This document shows positions 8,258 through 17,041 of a DNA stretch of 64,000 nt, piece by piece. The DNA lies in contig NZ_SJEV01000001.1 of assembly GCF_008642235.1 (NCBI RefSeq), positions 2,002,400-2,066,399 on the forward strand, given 5' to 3'. The notes beneath the pieces were generated by a model. The model searched no databases and was not told the DNA's origin. It was given only the letters and a program-made list of their open reading frames with translations. Source of the DNA: Planctomonas psychrotolerans (GTDB lineage: Bacteria > Actinomycetota > Actinomycetes > Actinomycetales > Microbacteriaceae). Every line of letters begins with the position of its first letter. The first letter of the stretch is position 1. The translations under genes and the position numbers were made by a program.

Positions 8258-9097
8258 ATGGGTATGCAGATCAACACCAACATCGCGGCGAACAACTCGT
8301 ACCGCAACCTGACCAACACGCAGAACGACCTGTCCAAGTCGCTGGAGAAGCTGTCCAGCGGTCTCCGCATCAACCGCGCAGCGGATGACGCGGCCGGCCT
8401 GGCGATCTCGGAAGGCCTCAAGTCGCAGGTCAACGGCCTCTCGGTCGCCGGCCGCAACGCCCAGGACGGCATCAGCGTCATCCAGACCGCTGAAGGCTCC
8501 CTGACCGAGGTTCACTCCATCCTGCAGCGCGTGCGTGACCTCGCTGTTCAGTCGGGCAACGACTCGAACAACGCGGACTCCCGTGCGGCGATCGCCACCG
8601 AGGTCACGGCTCTCGGCGCTGAGCTCACCCGTATCGGTGAGTCGACCAACTTCAACGGCATCAACCTGCTGGACTCCGGTGCCGCGGCCACCCCGCTGAA
8701 GTTCCAGGTCGGCGCCGGCTCCACCGCCGCTGACCAGATCGAGGTCAAGCTCACCGACGTCACCGCCATCGGCACGACCGTTTCCGGTCTCGCCGCTGCT
8801 GGCTTCGCCGATGCTGCTGCCTCGCTCACGACGATCGCGGCGCTCGACACCGAGATCAAGGCCGTGTCGACCTCGCGCTCCGAGCTCGGTGCCAGCCAGA
8901 ACCGTTTCGAGAGCGTCGTGCGCAACATCGCCGTGTCGAAGGAGAACCTGTCCGCCGCCGGCTCGCGCATCCGCGACACGGACATGGCCGAGGAAATGGT
9001 CAAGTTCACGCGGGCGAACATCCTGTCGCAGGCCGGTACGTCGATGCTCGCTCAGGCGAACCAGTCCAACCAGGGCGTGCTCTCGCTCCTCCGCTAA
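8258..9097 (+). CDS. fliC: Flagellin
   Basis: 279 aa, a short flagellin. The N-terminal D0/D1 part starts MGMQINTNIAANNSYRNL, with LSSGLRINRAADDAAGLAIS at about 32-51. The C-terminal D1/D0 part holds SRIRDTDMAEEMVKFTR and ends NQGVLSLLR. The variable middle (about 140-195) is brief, so surface domains D2/D3 are nearly absent. Start: first ATG after CACGGAGGA; a second in-frame ATG two codons on is also possible. It forms the filament. A sigma-28-type promoter and CsrA-like sites lie upstream, and a double-hairpin terminator downstream. Confidence 0.96.
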   Translation: MGMQINTNIAANNSYRNLTNTQNDLSKSLEKLSSGLRINRAADDAAGLAISEGLKSQVNGLSVAGRNAQDGISVIQTAEGSLTEVHSILQRVRDLAVQSGNDSNNADSRAAIATEVTALGAELTRIGESTNFNGINLLDSGAAATPLKFQVGAGSTAADQIEVKLTDVTAIGTTVSGLAAAGFADAAASLTTIAALDTEIKAVSTSRSELGASQNRFESVVRNIAVSKENLSAAGSRIRDTDMAEEMVKFTRANILSQAGTSMLAQANQSNQGVLSLLR

Positions 9098-9135
9098 CCC
9101 GGAGAGGGCACGGTCGACCGGGCTCGTTCCCGGGT

Positions 9136-9214
9136 CCCGGTGGTGAGCGATCACCACCGGGACTCCGCACCGGCTGGGTGCGGTGCTGGACGCCAGCACC
9201 GCACCCAGTTTTTT
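9136..9214 (+). terminator. Tandem-hairpin terminator after flagellin
   Basis: Two perfect hairpins. The first has an 11-bp stem (9136-9146 with 9151-9161) closing a GCGA tetraloop. The second has a 16-bp stem (9174-9189 with 9193-9208) and ends in six T (9209-9214). The second is a textbook intrinsic terminator. The first may protect the 3' end of an abundant mRNA. fliD lies 38 bases beyond. Confidence 0.93.
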
Positions 9215-9251
9215 CTCTTCCCGCCGAGCCTCCTACCCGAGAGAACCCATC

Positions 9252-10610
9252 ATGTCGCTCGCGATCGACGGACTGATCAGTGGTCTGAACACCACCCAGA
9301 TGATCGACTCGCTCATGAAGATCGAGGCCATCCCGCAGACCCTGCTGAAGAACAAGGTCGCCACGTCGCAGAACTTCGTCTCCTCGCTGCAGACCCTGAA
9401 CACGCGCGTCGCGGCGCTCACCGAGCTCGCGGCGAAGACCGCGAAGCCGGTGGCCTTCGAGCTGTACACGAGCACGAGCAGTTCGGATGCGGTCACGCTG
9501 ACCACCGGCGCCGGGGTCGCCCCCGGGCGACTCGACATCCTGGTCGACAGTCTCGCCACGGCGCAGACGTCGGTGACCGAACCCCTCACCGTATGGCCGG
9601 ACTCACCGCCCGCCCTCACCATCGTGCGCGCAGACGGCACCAGCACCGAGATCACGCCGAAGTCGTCATCCCTCGACGACGTGGTGAGCGCGTTGAACGC
9701 GGCGGACACCGGCGTGGTCGCCTCGAAGATCGCGGTCGGTGCCGACGGCTTCCGCATCCAGTTGACGGCGAAGGCGAGCGGTGCCGACGCCGCGTTCACG
9801 GTGCATCGCGGCACCGCGGCCGGCGTGGCCGACGGCACCGCCCCCGTACTTCCCACCACCACCATCTCGACCGGAACCGACGCGTCGCTGAAGCTCTGGG
9901 CGGGAACCGCCGCGGAACAGACCATCACCTCGTCGAGCAACACCTTTCCCGATCTTCTTCCCGGCGTGACCGCCACCCTCACCGCGAAGCCTCCTGCCGC
10001 CGTCTCGATCACCGTGCAGAAGGACGACGCGAAGGTGAGCGAGGTCGCCGCGAGTCTCGTGAAGAGCGTCAACGATGTGTTCTCGTTCATCGACGCGCAA
10101 TCCAAGGTGTCGACCAGCACCGGATCCACCGGCTCGACCACCGTGACGAGCGGGCTCCTCGCGGGCGACGGCACCGTGCGCACCGTCGACCAGCAGTTGC
10201 TCGCCGCGGCGTCCAGGCCCATCGGCGGCCGTTCGCCGTCGGAGCTCGGCATCACGCTCACGAAGACCGGCACCATGGAGTTCGACAGCGCCAAGTTCGC
10301 TGCGGCCCACGCCAAGGACCCCGCCGGCACCGAGGCCTTCGTGCACACCCTTGCCGACCGCATCTCCGCGGTGGGGAAGGGCATCTCCGACAAATACGAC
10401 GGGGTGCTGACCGGCAAGATCACCGGACAACAGAAGTCCGTCCGTGTGCTGGGCGAGCAGGTCGAGGGCTGGGACCGGCGGCTCGACTCGCGCCGGACCA
10501 TCCTCGAGCGCACCTACGCGGCACTCGAGGTCTCGCTCAGCAAGCTCAACTCCCAGTCCTCCTGGCTCTCCGGCCAGCTCTCATCACTGTCCACAGGAAG
10601 CTCCTCATGA
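9252..10610 (+). CDS. fliD: Flagellar filament cap protein FliD (HAP2)
   Basis: 452 aa. The N-terminus SLAIDGLISGLNTTQMIDSL and the C-terminal coiled region (LDSRRTILERTYAALEVSL, SWLSGQLSSL) are the conserved FliD_N and FliD_C ends. FliD caps the growing filament and folds exported flagellin. Chosen start: the ATG in CATCATG preceded by a weak GAGAG. It overlaps fliS by ATGA, the usual fliD-fliS-fliT order. It lies just past the flagellin terminator, so it relies on read-through or on a promoter I cannot identify. Confidence 0.93.
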   Translation: MSLAIDGLISGLNTTQMIDSLMKIEAIPQTLLKNKVATSQNFVSSLQTLNTRVAALTELAAKTAKPVAFELYTSTSSSDAVTLTTGAGVAPGRLDILVDSLATAQTSVTEPLTVWPDSPPALTIVRADGTSTEITPKSSSLDDVVSALNAADTGVVASKIAVGADGFRIQLTAKASGADAAFTVHRGTAAGVADGTAPVLPTTTISTGTDASLKLWAGTAAEQTITSSSNTFPDLLPGVTATLTAKPPAAVSITVQKDDAKVSEVAASLVKSVNDVFSFIDAQSKVSTSTGSTGSTTVTSGLLAGDGTVRTVDQQLLAAASRPIGGRSPSELGITLTKTGTMEFDSAKFAAAHAKDPAGTEAFVHTLADRISAVGKGISDKYDGVLTGKITGQQKSVRVLGEQVEGWDRRLDSRRTILERTYAALEVSLSKLNSQSSWLSGQLSSLSTGSSS

Positions 10611-11035
10611 CCATGACGGCGGGCGCACTCGCGCAACGATCCCAGTACAACCGCGACGCGGTGCTCTCGGCGACCCCGGTGCGACTGCTCACGATGCTCT
10701 ACGACCGGCTGCTGCTCGATCTCGGGCGCGCCGAATCCGCGCAGGTCGACGGGCGCTGGGGATACGCGTCGGAGAATCTCGTGCACGCGCAGGCGATCGT
10801 CGCCGAACTGATGTCGTCGCTCAAGGTCGAGCTGTGGGAGGGCGGTGAGGGGTTGTTCGCGCTGTACACCTACGTGTCGACCGCTCTCATCAATGCCAAC
10901 ATCCACCGTGACGTGGCGCTCACCCGGGAGAGCATCGCCCTCCTCGAGCCGCTGCGTCAGGCGTGGCACGAGGCGGCCGGGCAACTGCCCGCGCAGGCAC
11001 CGGTTCGCATGGGCGGAGCGCTCGGAATTGGCTGA
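10607..11035 (+). CDS. fliS: Flagellin export chaperone FliS
   Basis: 142 aa. The conserved FliS motifs YNRDAVLSATPVRLLTMLYD (about 12-31) and the helical core with LYTYVSTALINAN (about 85-97) are clear. FliS binds flagellin's C-terminal helix and stops premature polymerisation. The ATG overlaps the fliD stop; another in-frame ATG two codons on is possible. The C-terminal tail is Ala/Pro-rich. Confidence 0.93.
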   Translation: MTMTAGALAQRSQYNRDAVLSATPVRLLTMLYDRLLLDLGRAESAQVDGRWGYASENLVHAQAIVAELMSSLKVELWEGGEGLFALYTYVSTALINANIHRDVALTRESIALLEPLRQAWHEAAGQLPAQAPVRMGGALGIG

Positions 11036-11336
11036 GTCGGAGCAGAACCGCGCTGGATGGCTAGAGGCGCTCGAGGTGCTGGAGGCCTACGTGTTCGAGG
11101 AGGACCTCGCCCGGGCGAACGGTGCGGATCCGAGCAGCGACTGGGTGGCACCCGCCAACCTCGGTCCGCTCCCCGCCGACCTCATCGATCGTGCGACCCG
11201 TCTCCTGTCCGCGCAGCGCGAGCGGATGGCCGCCCTGGACTCGTCGCGACGATCCGCCGGCCGCCACCTCGCCGCCGTGCGCTCCATCGCGACGCCTCCC
11301 ACCGACCAGTCGGTGTACCTCGACGTCACGGGTTGA
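11028..11336 (+). CDS. Small FliT-like flagellar protein
   Basis: About 102 aa. No ATG or GTG fits upstream. A TTG at 11028 with GGCGGAG about 8 bases upstream gives MAESEQNRAGWLEALEVLEA and overlaps the end of fliS by 8 bases. The protein is helical and acidic in the first half, then has a helix with a LLSAQRERMAAL pattern, as in FliT or FlgN-type chaperones. Position after fliD-fliS is where fliT normally sits. Sequence similarity to known FliT is weak by eye, so the identity comes mainly from context. A sigma-28-type promoter for the next operon starts 28 bases downstream. Confidence 0.6.
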   Translation: MAESEQNRAGWLEALEVLEAYVFEEDLARANGADPSSDWVAPANLGPLPADLIDRATRLLSAQRERMAALDSSRRSAGRHLAAVRSIATPPTDQSVYLDVTG

Positions 11337-11363
11337 TGCCGCCGGACATTTTTCCTCACCCGA

Positions 11364-11390
11364 CTAACGCCGCCACGGAACCGGCCGATA
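11364..11390 (+). promoter_or_regulatory. Sigma-28-type promoter of the flgB operon
   Basis: TAAC (11364-11367), 16-base spacer, CCGATAG (11384-11390) preceded by G. The flgB ATG is at 11466, so the leader is about 70 nt. The basal-body operon is thus placed under the same promoter class as flagellin. Confidence 0.84.
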
Positions 11391-11465
11391 GGGAGTAACG
11401 AGCACGGATTGCTCGATACCAGGCCACGGATCGGCCGCTTGTCCCTCCTGCGAAATCGGGTAGTC

Positions 11466-11807
11466 ATGCTGGAATCCGTGACCTCTGCGGCGCTCTCGAG
11501 CGCCCTCGACGGTCTGGCGTTGCGTCAACGCACCATCGCGAACAACATCGCCAACGTCAACACCCCGAACTACACCGCCAAGCGCGTGGCGTTCGAGGAC
11601 GCCCTCGCCACGTCGGTGCGAGCCGGGAACGGCGTCGTGCAGGCCTCCACCGCCCGCTCGCTCGAGCCGACGCGTCTCGACGGCAACAACGTGAACCTCG
11701 ACACCGAGACCCTGTCCAACGTCGACACGGTGCTGCGCTACCAGTTCGCGTCCCGCGCCGTCGAGGGACAGTTCAGCAGCCTGCGCACCGCGATGCGGAC
11801 CAGCTGA
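11466..11807 (+). CDS. flgB: Flagellar basal-body rod protein FlgB
   Basis: 113 aa. LRQRTIANNIANVNTPNYTAKRV (about 20-42) is the rod-protein signature (family motif ANNIANxNTPxY), and the C-terminal D0 helix (VLRYQFASRAVEGQFSSL) is present. FlgB forms the proximal rod above the M ring. It is the first gene of the long flgB-flgE operon. Its stop overlaps the flgC start by one base (TGATG). The ribosome binding site before the ATG is weak. Confidence 0.94.
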   Translation: MLESVTSAALSSALDGLALRQRTIANNIANVNTPNYTAKRVAFEDALATSVRAGNGVVQASTARSLEPTRLDGNNVNLDTETLSNVDTVLRYQFASRAVEGQFSSLRTAMRTS

Positions 11808-12199
11808 TGACCTTCGACGCCATCGGCATTGCCGGGTCCGGACTCACGCTTCACCGCAAGTGGCTCGACGCCGTCTCGGACAACCTCGCGAACGTCAACA
11901 CCGTCACCGCGACCGACGGGGCCGCCTTCCAGGCGCGGTACGTGATCGCACAGGAGGGTGAGGGCACCACCGGCGCCTACGTCGCCGGGGCGGCGTACGG
12001 CAGCGAGGCCGGTCGCATGGTCTTCGAGCCCGACCACCCGCTCGCGGATCCCGAGGGCTACGTGCGGTACCCCGACATCGACCTCGGCGCCCAGATGGGC
12101 CAGCTCATCATGGCGCAGCGCGGCTACCAGGCGAACGCCGCCGTGGTCGACCGCGCCAAAGAAAGCTACGAAGCAGCACTGCAGATCGGTCGTTCCTGA
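11807..12199 (+). CDS. flgC: Flagellar basal-body rod protein FlgC
   Basis: 130 aa. Starts MTFDAIGIAGSGLTLHRKWL, with a SDNLANVNT rod signature. The conserved NPDHP-type segment appears as EPDHPLADPEGYV, and the C-terminus MAQRGYQANAAV is typical. It builds the rod with FlgB. It is one-base coupled to flgB and to fliE. Confidence 0.95.
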   Translation: MTFDAIGIAGSGLTLHRKWLDAVSDNLANVNTVTATDGAAFQARYVIAQEGEGTTGAYVAGAAYGSEAGRMVFEPDHPLADPEGYVRYPDIDLGAQMGQLIMAQRGYQANAAVVDRAKESYEAALQIGRS

Positions 12200-12504
12200 T
12201 GCCTCTGTCCATCCTTCCGGTCTCCGGCGTCACGGGCGTCGCCCCGACTGAGATGCTCTCCGCGCCGACGGTCGCCACGACCGGCGCCGGCTTCGCCACG
12301 GCCCTGGCCGGTGCCGTCGACGGCGCCCAGCAGTTGTCCGGCGCCTCGAAAGAGCTGGCGATCAAGGCCGTCACCGGTGACCTCACCGACATCCACCGGG
12401 CGACCATCGCCTCCACCCGCGCACAGGTCACCCTCGAACTCGTCGCCGCCGTGCGCAACAAGGGCGTCGACGCGTTCAACGAGATCATGAGGATGCAAGC
12501 CTGA
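12199..12504 (+). CDS. fliE: Flagellar hook-basal body protein FliE
   Basis: 101 aa, the usual size. The C-terminal half carries the FliE pattern: DIHRATIASTRAQVTLELV, then AVRNKGVDAFNEIMRMQ. FliE joins the M ring to the rod. It is coupled to flgC and fliF by one-base overlaps. The N-terminal half is Ala/Thr-rich and variable. Confidence 0.94.
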   Translation: MPLSILPVSGVTGVAPTEMLSAPTVATTGAGFATALAGAVDGAQQLSGASKELAIKAVTGDLTDIHRATIASTRAQVTLELVAAVRNKGVDAFNEIMRMQA

Positions 12505-14105
12505 TGCCCGTTCCCCTTCGCGACCTGCTCGGCCGGGTCGGTACCTCGGTGCGCGAGTTCACCATCGCGCAGCGCACCATCGCTCTGATCGGTGTCGCGG
12601 CCCTCGTGCTCGGCGTCGTGGCGCTCTCCGCCTGGATGGCCAAGCCCTCCTACACGCCGCTCTTCTCCGGCCTCCAAGCGGCCGACGCCAACGTGATCGT
12701 CGAGCAGCTCCGCACCGACGGTGTGCCCTACGAGCTGACCAGCGGTGGCGGCACCATCCTCGTGCCCGAGGAGAGCGTCTACGACCAGCGGCTCAAGGCG
12801 GCCGCGGCGGGACTGCCGAGCTCCAGCACCGGCGGCTACTCGCTGCTCGACAACATGGGCGTCACCTCGTCGGAGTTCCAGCAGTCGGTCACCTACAAGC
12901 GGGCGCTCGAGGGCGAACTCGCCTCGACGATCGGCGCCCTCGACGGCGTGAAAGTCGCATCCGTGCGCCTCGCCATCCCCGAAGCGACCGTGTTCGTGGC
13001 GGAGACCAAGGATCCCACCGCGTCGGTGTTCGTGGAGACCGATCGCGGTGCGACACTGAACGCCGACCAGGTGCAGGCGATCGTGCACCTCACCTCCGCC
13101 TCGATCGAGGGCATGACGCCCGAGAACGTGGCCGTCATCGACGCGGCGGGCACGGTGCTCTCCGCCGTCGGCTCCGGGGCGACCGGGGGAGCGGACAAGC
13201 AGGCCGCGGACTACGAGCAGCGCGTGCGGGGAGCCGTGCAGACGATGCTCGACCGCGTGGTCGGTGTGGGCAACGCGTCGGTCGTGGTGGCCGCCACCAT
13301 GAGCACCGAATCCGGTGAGCGCGTCGAAGAGTCGTTCACCACACCGGAGGGCGCCCCGGCGCTCAACGAATCGAGCACCACCGAGGACTACACCGGTACG
13401 GGTGGGAACGCCGCCGGCGTGCTCGGACCCGACAACATCGCGGTACCCGGCGGCGCGAACGGTGACGGAACCTTCACCTCGGAGTCGGCGACCCGGAACA
13501 ACGCGGTGAACAAGGTGACCGAGTCCACCATCATCCCGGCGGGCGCCGTTGCACGCCAGACGGTGTCGGTCGCGCTCGACTCGGCCGCCGCGGGAGCGGT
13601 CAACGTGGGCAACGTGTCCGACCTCGTTGCGGCCGCCGCGGGCATCGACGCCGTGCGCGGCGACGTGGTGACCGTGGAGGTCATGGAGTTCAACAGGGAC
13701 GGTGCGGCGGATGCCGCCGCCGCTCTCGCCGCCGCCGAGGCCGCGGAGGCCGCGGAGCTGCGCTCGTCCCTCATCCGCACCGCCATGATCGCCGCCGCCA
13801 TCGCGCTGCCCCTGATCGCGGCCCTCATCCTCGTCGCCCGCCGCACGCGTCGCAACGAGCGCGAGGAGCTCGACATCGGTCAGCTCTCCGGCGTGCCCGC
13901 CGACTGGGAGGGCGTGACCGTACCCATCGCGATGACCGACGTTCCCCCGCCCATGCCCATCGAGCCGGTCTCGGCACCGGTGCCCGGCCCCGAAGCGATC
14001 TCGATGGAGCGCAAGCGCGCGGAGATCGACGCCCTCGCGGAACGCGACCCGGAGAAAACGGCGGAGTTCCTCCGCAACCTGATGGACGAGAGGCAGCCGG
14101 TATGA
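12504..14105 (+). CDS. fliF: Flagellar M-ring protein FliF
   Basis: 533 aa. First membrane helix at about 24-46 (IALIGVAALVLGVVALSAW). Periplasmic ring-building domains follow, with the PLFSGLQAADANVIVEQL and GYSLLDNMGVTSSEFQQ segments. Second membrane helix at about 425-450 (TAMIAAAIALPLIAALILV). A short cytoplasmic tail for FliG follows. FliF forms the MS ring, the base of the motor. It is coupled to fliE and overlaps fliG by ATGA. Confidence 0.95.
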   Translation: MPVPLRDLLGRVGTSVREFTIAQRTIALIGVAALVLGVVALSAWMAKPSYTPLFSGLQAADANVIVEQLRTDGVPYELTSGGGTILVPEESVYDQRLKAAAAGLPSSSTGGYSLLDNMGVTSSEFQQSVTYKRALEGELASTIGALDGVKVASVRLAIPEATVFVAETKDPTASVFVETDRGATLNADQVQAIVHLTSASIEGMTPENVAVIDAAGTVLSAVGSGATGGADKQAADYEQRVRGAVQTMLDRVVGVGNASVVVAATMSTESGERVEESFTTPEGAPALNESSTTEDYTGTGGNAAGVLGPDNIAVPGGANGDGTFTSESATRNNAVNKVTESTIIPAGAVARQTVSVALDSAAAGAVNVGNVSDLVAAAAGIDAVRGDVVTVEVMEFNRDGAADAAAALAAAEAAEAAELRSSLIRTAMIAAAIALPLIAALILVARRTRRNEREELDIGQLSGVPADWEGVTVPIAMTDVPPPMPIEPVSAPVPGPEAISMERKRAEIDALAERDPEKTAEFLRNLMDERQPV

Positions 14106-15121
14106 CCGACACGATGACGGCGCTCACGGGCAGCCAGAAGGTCGCCGTGATCCTCATGCAGATGGATCAGGCCCGCGCCGCCCTGGTCATGCAGAAGTTC
14201 AACGAGGTCGAGGCGGAGGAGATCACCGCCGAGATCATGCGGCTGCGCCGCGTGGACTCCGTGGTGGCCGACCGTGCGATGTCGGAGTTCCACGAGCTCA
14301 CCATGAGCGGGCGGCGGCAACGCCGTGGCGGCCGGGACGTGGCCGTGGGGCTCCTCGAAGCGTCCTTCGGATCGGAACGAGCCGCGGGGGTCATGGACCG
14401 CCTCGCGTCGACCCTCGCCGGCAAGGACTTCGAGTTCCTGCAGTCCGCCGACCCCCGCCAGGTGCTCGCCCTCCTCGAGGGCGAGCTGCCGCAGACCATC
14501 GCCCTGGTGCTCGCACACCTCCGGCCGGAGCACGCCTCGACCGTGCTGACCGGCTTCGAGGAGGCGCTGCGCACCGACGTGGCGCAGTGCATCGCCACAA
14601 TGGGCACCGCCACCCCGGAGGCCGTGAGCATCGTCGCATCGAGCCTCAAGTCCCGGTCGGGTGCGGTCGTCGCCACCCGTGAACCCGTGGAGGTGGTGGG
14701 CGGCATCCAGCCCCTCGTCGACATCCTGAACCGGTCGGACAGCTCGACCGAACGCCTGCTGCTCGAGCGCCTCGCCGAGCGCGACCCCGAACTCGCCGAA
14801 GAGGTGCGCTCACGCATGCTCACCTTCGCCGACCTGGTGAAGCTCGAATCGCGCGACATCCAGCAGGTGCTCCGCGGCATCGACGCCTCGGTGCTCGCGC
14901 TCGCCATGAAGGGCGCCCCCGACACGGTGACCGCGAGCATTCGCAAGAACGTGTCGGAACGCAACCGTCAACTGCTCGACGACGAGATCGCCGCCATCGG
15001 ACCGGTGCGCGTGTCGCAAGTCGAGGATGCGCGTGCGGGGGTCGTCCGCGCGATCCGTGAACTGGAGGCGCTCGGCAGCATCACCGTACAGCGCGGAGAC
15101 GAGGACGCATATGTCAACTGA
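14102..15121 (+). CDS. fliG: Flagellar motor switch protein FliG
   Basis: 339 aa. The N-terminal domain begins with LTGSQKVAVILMQMD. The middle domain contains ALLEGELPQTIALVLAHL (the EHPQ-like region). The C-terminal domain has the charged torque helix (LESRDIQQVLRGID, LALAMKGAPD). FliG connects the M ring to FliM and interacts with the MotA stator. It overlaps fliF by ATGA and fliH by 11 bases. Confidence 0.95.
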   Translation: MTDTMTALTGSQKVAVILMQMDQARAALVMQKFNEVEAEEITAEIMRLRRVDSVVADRAMSEFHELTMSGRRQRRGGRDVAVGLLEASFGSERAAGVMDRLASTLAGKDFEFLQSADPRQVLALLEGELPQTIALVLAHLRPEHASTVLTGFEEALRTDVAQCIATMGTATPEAVSIVASSLKSRSGAVVATREPVEVVGGIQPLVDILNRSDSSTERLLLERLAERDPELAEEVRSRMLTFADLVKLESRDIQQVLRGIDASVLALAMKGAPDTVTASIRKNVSERNRQLLDDEIAAIGPVRVSQVEDARAGVVRAIRELEALGSITVQRGDEDAYVN

Positions 15122-15719
15122 GATCGCCTACTCGCAGGTGGCATACCCGCGTCTGCGGGACGGGGCACGCGAACGCTGGGAGGCGCAGGGCACCGCGCAC
15201 GGGCACGCCGCCGGTTACGCGGCCGGCCTCCGCGCCGCCGCCGCCGAGCTCGCGGAGCGCATCACCCGCATGGAGGCCGAGCACGAGGCCGCACGGCAGC
15301 GCGATCGCGCCACCGCCGACGCCGCGCTCGCGACGCTCGCCGCCGCCACCCGTGCACTCGAGAACCGCATCCTGCCCATCGTCGCCGAGGCGGAGCAGGT
15401 GCTCGCCGCCACCGCCATCGACCTCGCCGAAGCCATCGTGGGACACGACATCCGGTCCACCGACAGTCCGGCACTCGCCGCGATCACCCGCGTGCTGGCG
15501 AGCGTGGAGCCCGCGCACGTGCGCACGGTGCGCATGAACGCCGACGACCTCGCCACCCTCGATGCCGACACGCGCGCCGCCGTGGGCATGCACCTCGTCG
15601 CCGACCCGTCGCTCGGCCGGGGGGACGCGATCGCGGACCTTCCGCACGGTTTCCTCGACGCGCGCATCGACACCGCACTGTCGCGCATGCGCGCCGCACT
15701 CACCGAAGGTCCGTCATGA
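15111..15719 (+). CDS. fliH: Flagellar export ATPase regulator FliH
   Basis: 202 aa. Residues about 30-100 form an Ala-rich coiled coil with GHAAGYAAGLRAA (GxxxG-type spacing as in FliH). Residues about 100-200 match the FliH/YscL C-terminal domain (LADPSLGRGDAIADLPHG; the usual form is D-x-x-L-xx-GD). FliH restrains FliI and links it to the C ring. The start is the ATG inside fliG's end; upstream in-frame codons belong to the fliG region. Overlaps fliI by ATGA. Confidence 0.88.
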   Translation: MSTEIAYSQVAYPRLRDGARERWEAQGTAHGHAAGYAAGLRAAAAELAERITRMEAEHEAARQRDRATADAALATLAAATRALENRILPIVAEAEQVLAATAIDLAEAIVGHDIRSTDSPALAAITRVLASVEPAHVRTVRMNADDLATLDADTRAAVGMHLVADPSLGRGDAIADLPHGFLDARIDTALSRMRAALTEGPS

Positions 15720-17041
15720 TCACCACCTGGCGTCCGCACCCCGAGGCGCTCGCCCTCGCCCGTGCGGCGGCACGTCCGGAGCGGGTGGGCTCCGTCGCAT
15801 CCGTCGTGGGCCTCGGCGTGGTCGTGGCCGGTCTCGACTGCGCGATCGGCGACATCGTGACCATCGGCGACGGTGCGGGCGTCGACGCCGAGGTCGTGGC
15901 CGCGACGACCGAGGGTGTGCGCTGCATGCCCCTCGGGCGCATGGCCGGTGTCCGCTCCGGGACGCCGGTCCGGTCCAAGGGCGCGCCGCTCCTGGTACCC
16001 ACCGGTCGCGGGCTCTTCGGACGGGTGCTCGACGGACTCGGCCGCCCTATCGACGGCAAAGGTCCCCTCGACATCGACGCGATGGTGCCGCTCGACCACG
16101 ACACCCCGTCATCCATGCACCGCGCCCGCATCGACACGCCGCTCCAGCTGGGCGTGCGCGCGCTCGACACGCTGACCGCCGTGGGCAAGGGGCAGCGCAT
16201 GGGCCTCTTCGCCGGATCCGGCGTGGGCAAGTCCTCGCTGCTCTCCATGATCGCCCGCGGCACCGACGCCGAGGTGTCCGTGGTGGCACTCGTGGGCGAG
16301 CGCGGCCGTGAGGTGCGCGAGTTCCTCGAAGACGACCTCGGCGCCGAGGGCCTCGCCCGGTCGATCGTGATCGTCTCCACGTCGGACGAGCCGGCGCTCA
16401 TGCGCCTCCGTGCCGCGTTCGTGGCCACCCGGATCGCCGAGTCGTTCCGCGACCGCGGCGCCGACGTGATGCTGATGATGGACTCGCTCACGCGCGTGGC
16501 CATGGCGCAGCGTGAGATCGGCCTGTCGGTCGGCGAACCGCCCGCGACGCGCGGGTACCCGCCGTCGACGTTCTCCGTGCTCGCCTCGCTGCTCGAGCGG
16601 GCGGGAACGGACGCGACCGGCTCGGTGACGGGAATGTACACGGTGCTCGTGGACGGCGACGACCACAACGAACCCATCGCGGACGCTGCCCGGTCCATCC
16701 TCGACGGACACATCGTGCTCGACCGCAAGCTCGCGGTGGTGGGTCACTTCCCGTCGATCGACGTGCTCGGCTCGGTGTCGCGCGTGGCGTCGAAGGTCAT
16801 GACGCCCGAGCAGGGCGGGGCGGCGACCGCGTTGCGCAAGGTGCTCGCCGCGCGACGGGCGGCTCAGGACCTCATCGACGTGGGCGCGTACCAGCGCGGA
16901 ACCAACCCGCTCGTGGACGCCGCCGTCGACAACGAGACCGCCATCAACGCGTTCCTGCAGCAGCGGATGACCGATCAGACGCCCGCGACCGACGCCTGGC
17001 AGCGACTCGCCGGCCTCACCCGATCGTTCGGAGCGGCCTGA
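15716..17041 (+). CDS. fliI: Flagellum-specific export ATPase FliI
   Basis: 441 aa. Walker A GSGVGKSS at 167-174. Walker B in VMLMMDSLTR near 255. The conserved GEPPATRGYPPS loop follows. FliI is an F1-beta-like ATPase that feeds substrates to the export gate (FlhA/FlhB). It is encoded between its partners FliH and FliJ, with ATGA and one-base overlaps, which indicates tight coupling. Confidence 0.96.
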   Translation: MITTWRPHPEALALARAAARPERVGSVASVVGLGVVVAGLDCAIGDIVTIGDGAGVDAEVVAATTEGVRCMPLGRMAGVRSGTPVRSKGAPLLVPTGRGLFGRVLDGLGRPIDGKGPLDIDAMVPLDHDTPSSMHRARIDTPLQLGVRALDTLTAVGKGQRMGLFAGSGVGKSSLLSMIARGTDAEVSVVALVGERGREVREFLEDDLGAEGLARSIVIVSTSDEPALMRLRAAFVATRIAESFRDRGADVMLMMDSLTRVAMAQREIGLSVGEPPATRGYPPSTFSVLASLLERAGTDATGSVTGMYTVLVDGDDHNEPIADAARSILDGHIVLDRKLAVVGHFPSIDVLGSVSRVASKVMTPEQGGAATALRKVLAARRAAQDLIDVGAYQRGTNPLVDAAVDNETAINAFLQQRMTDQTPATDAWQRLAGLTRSFGAA

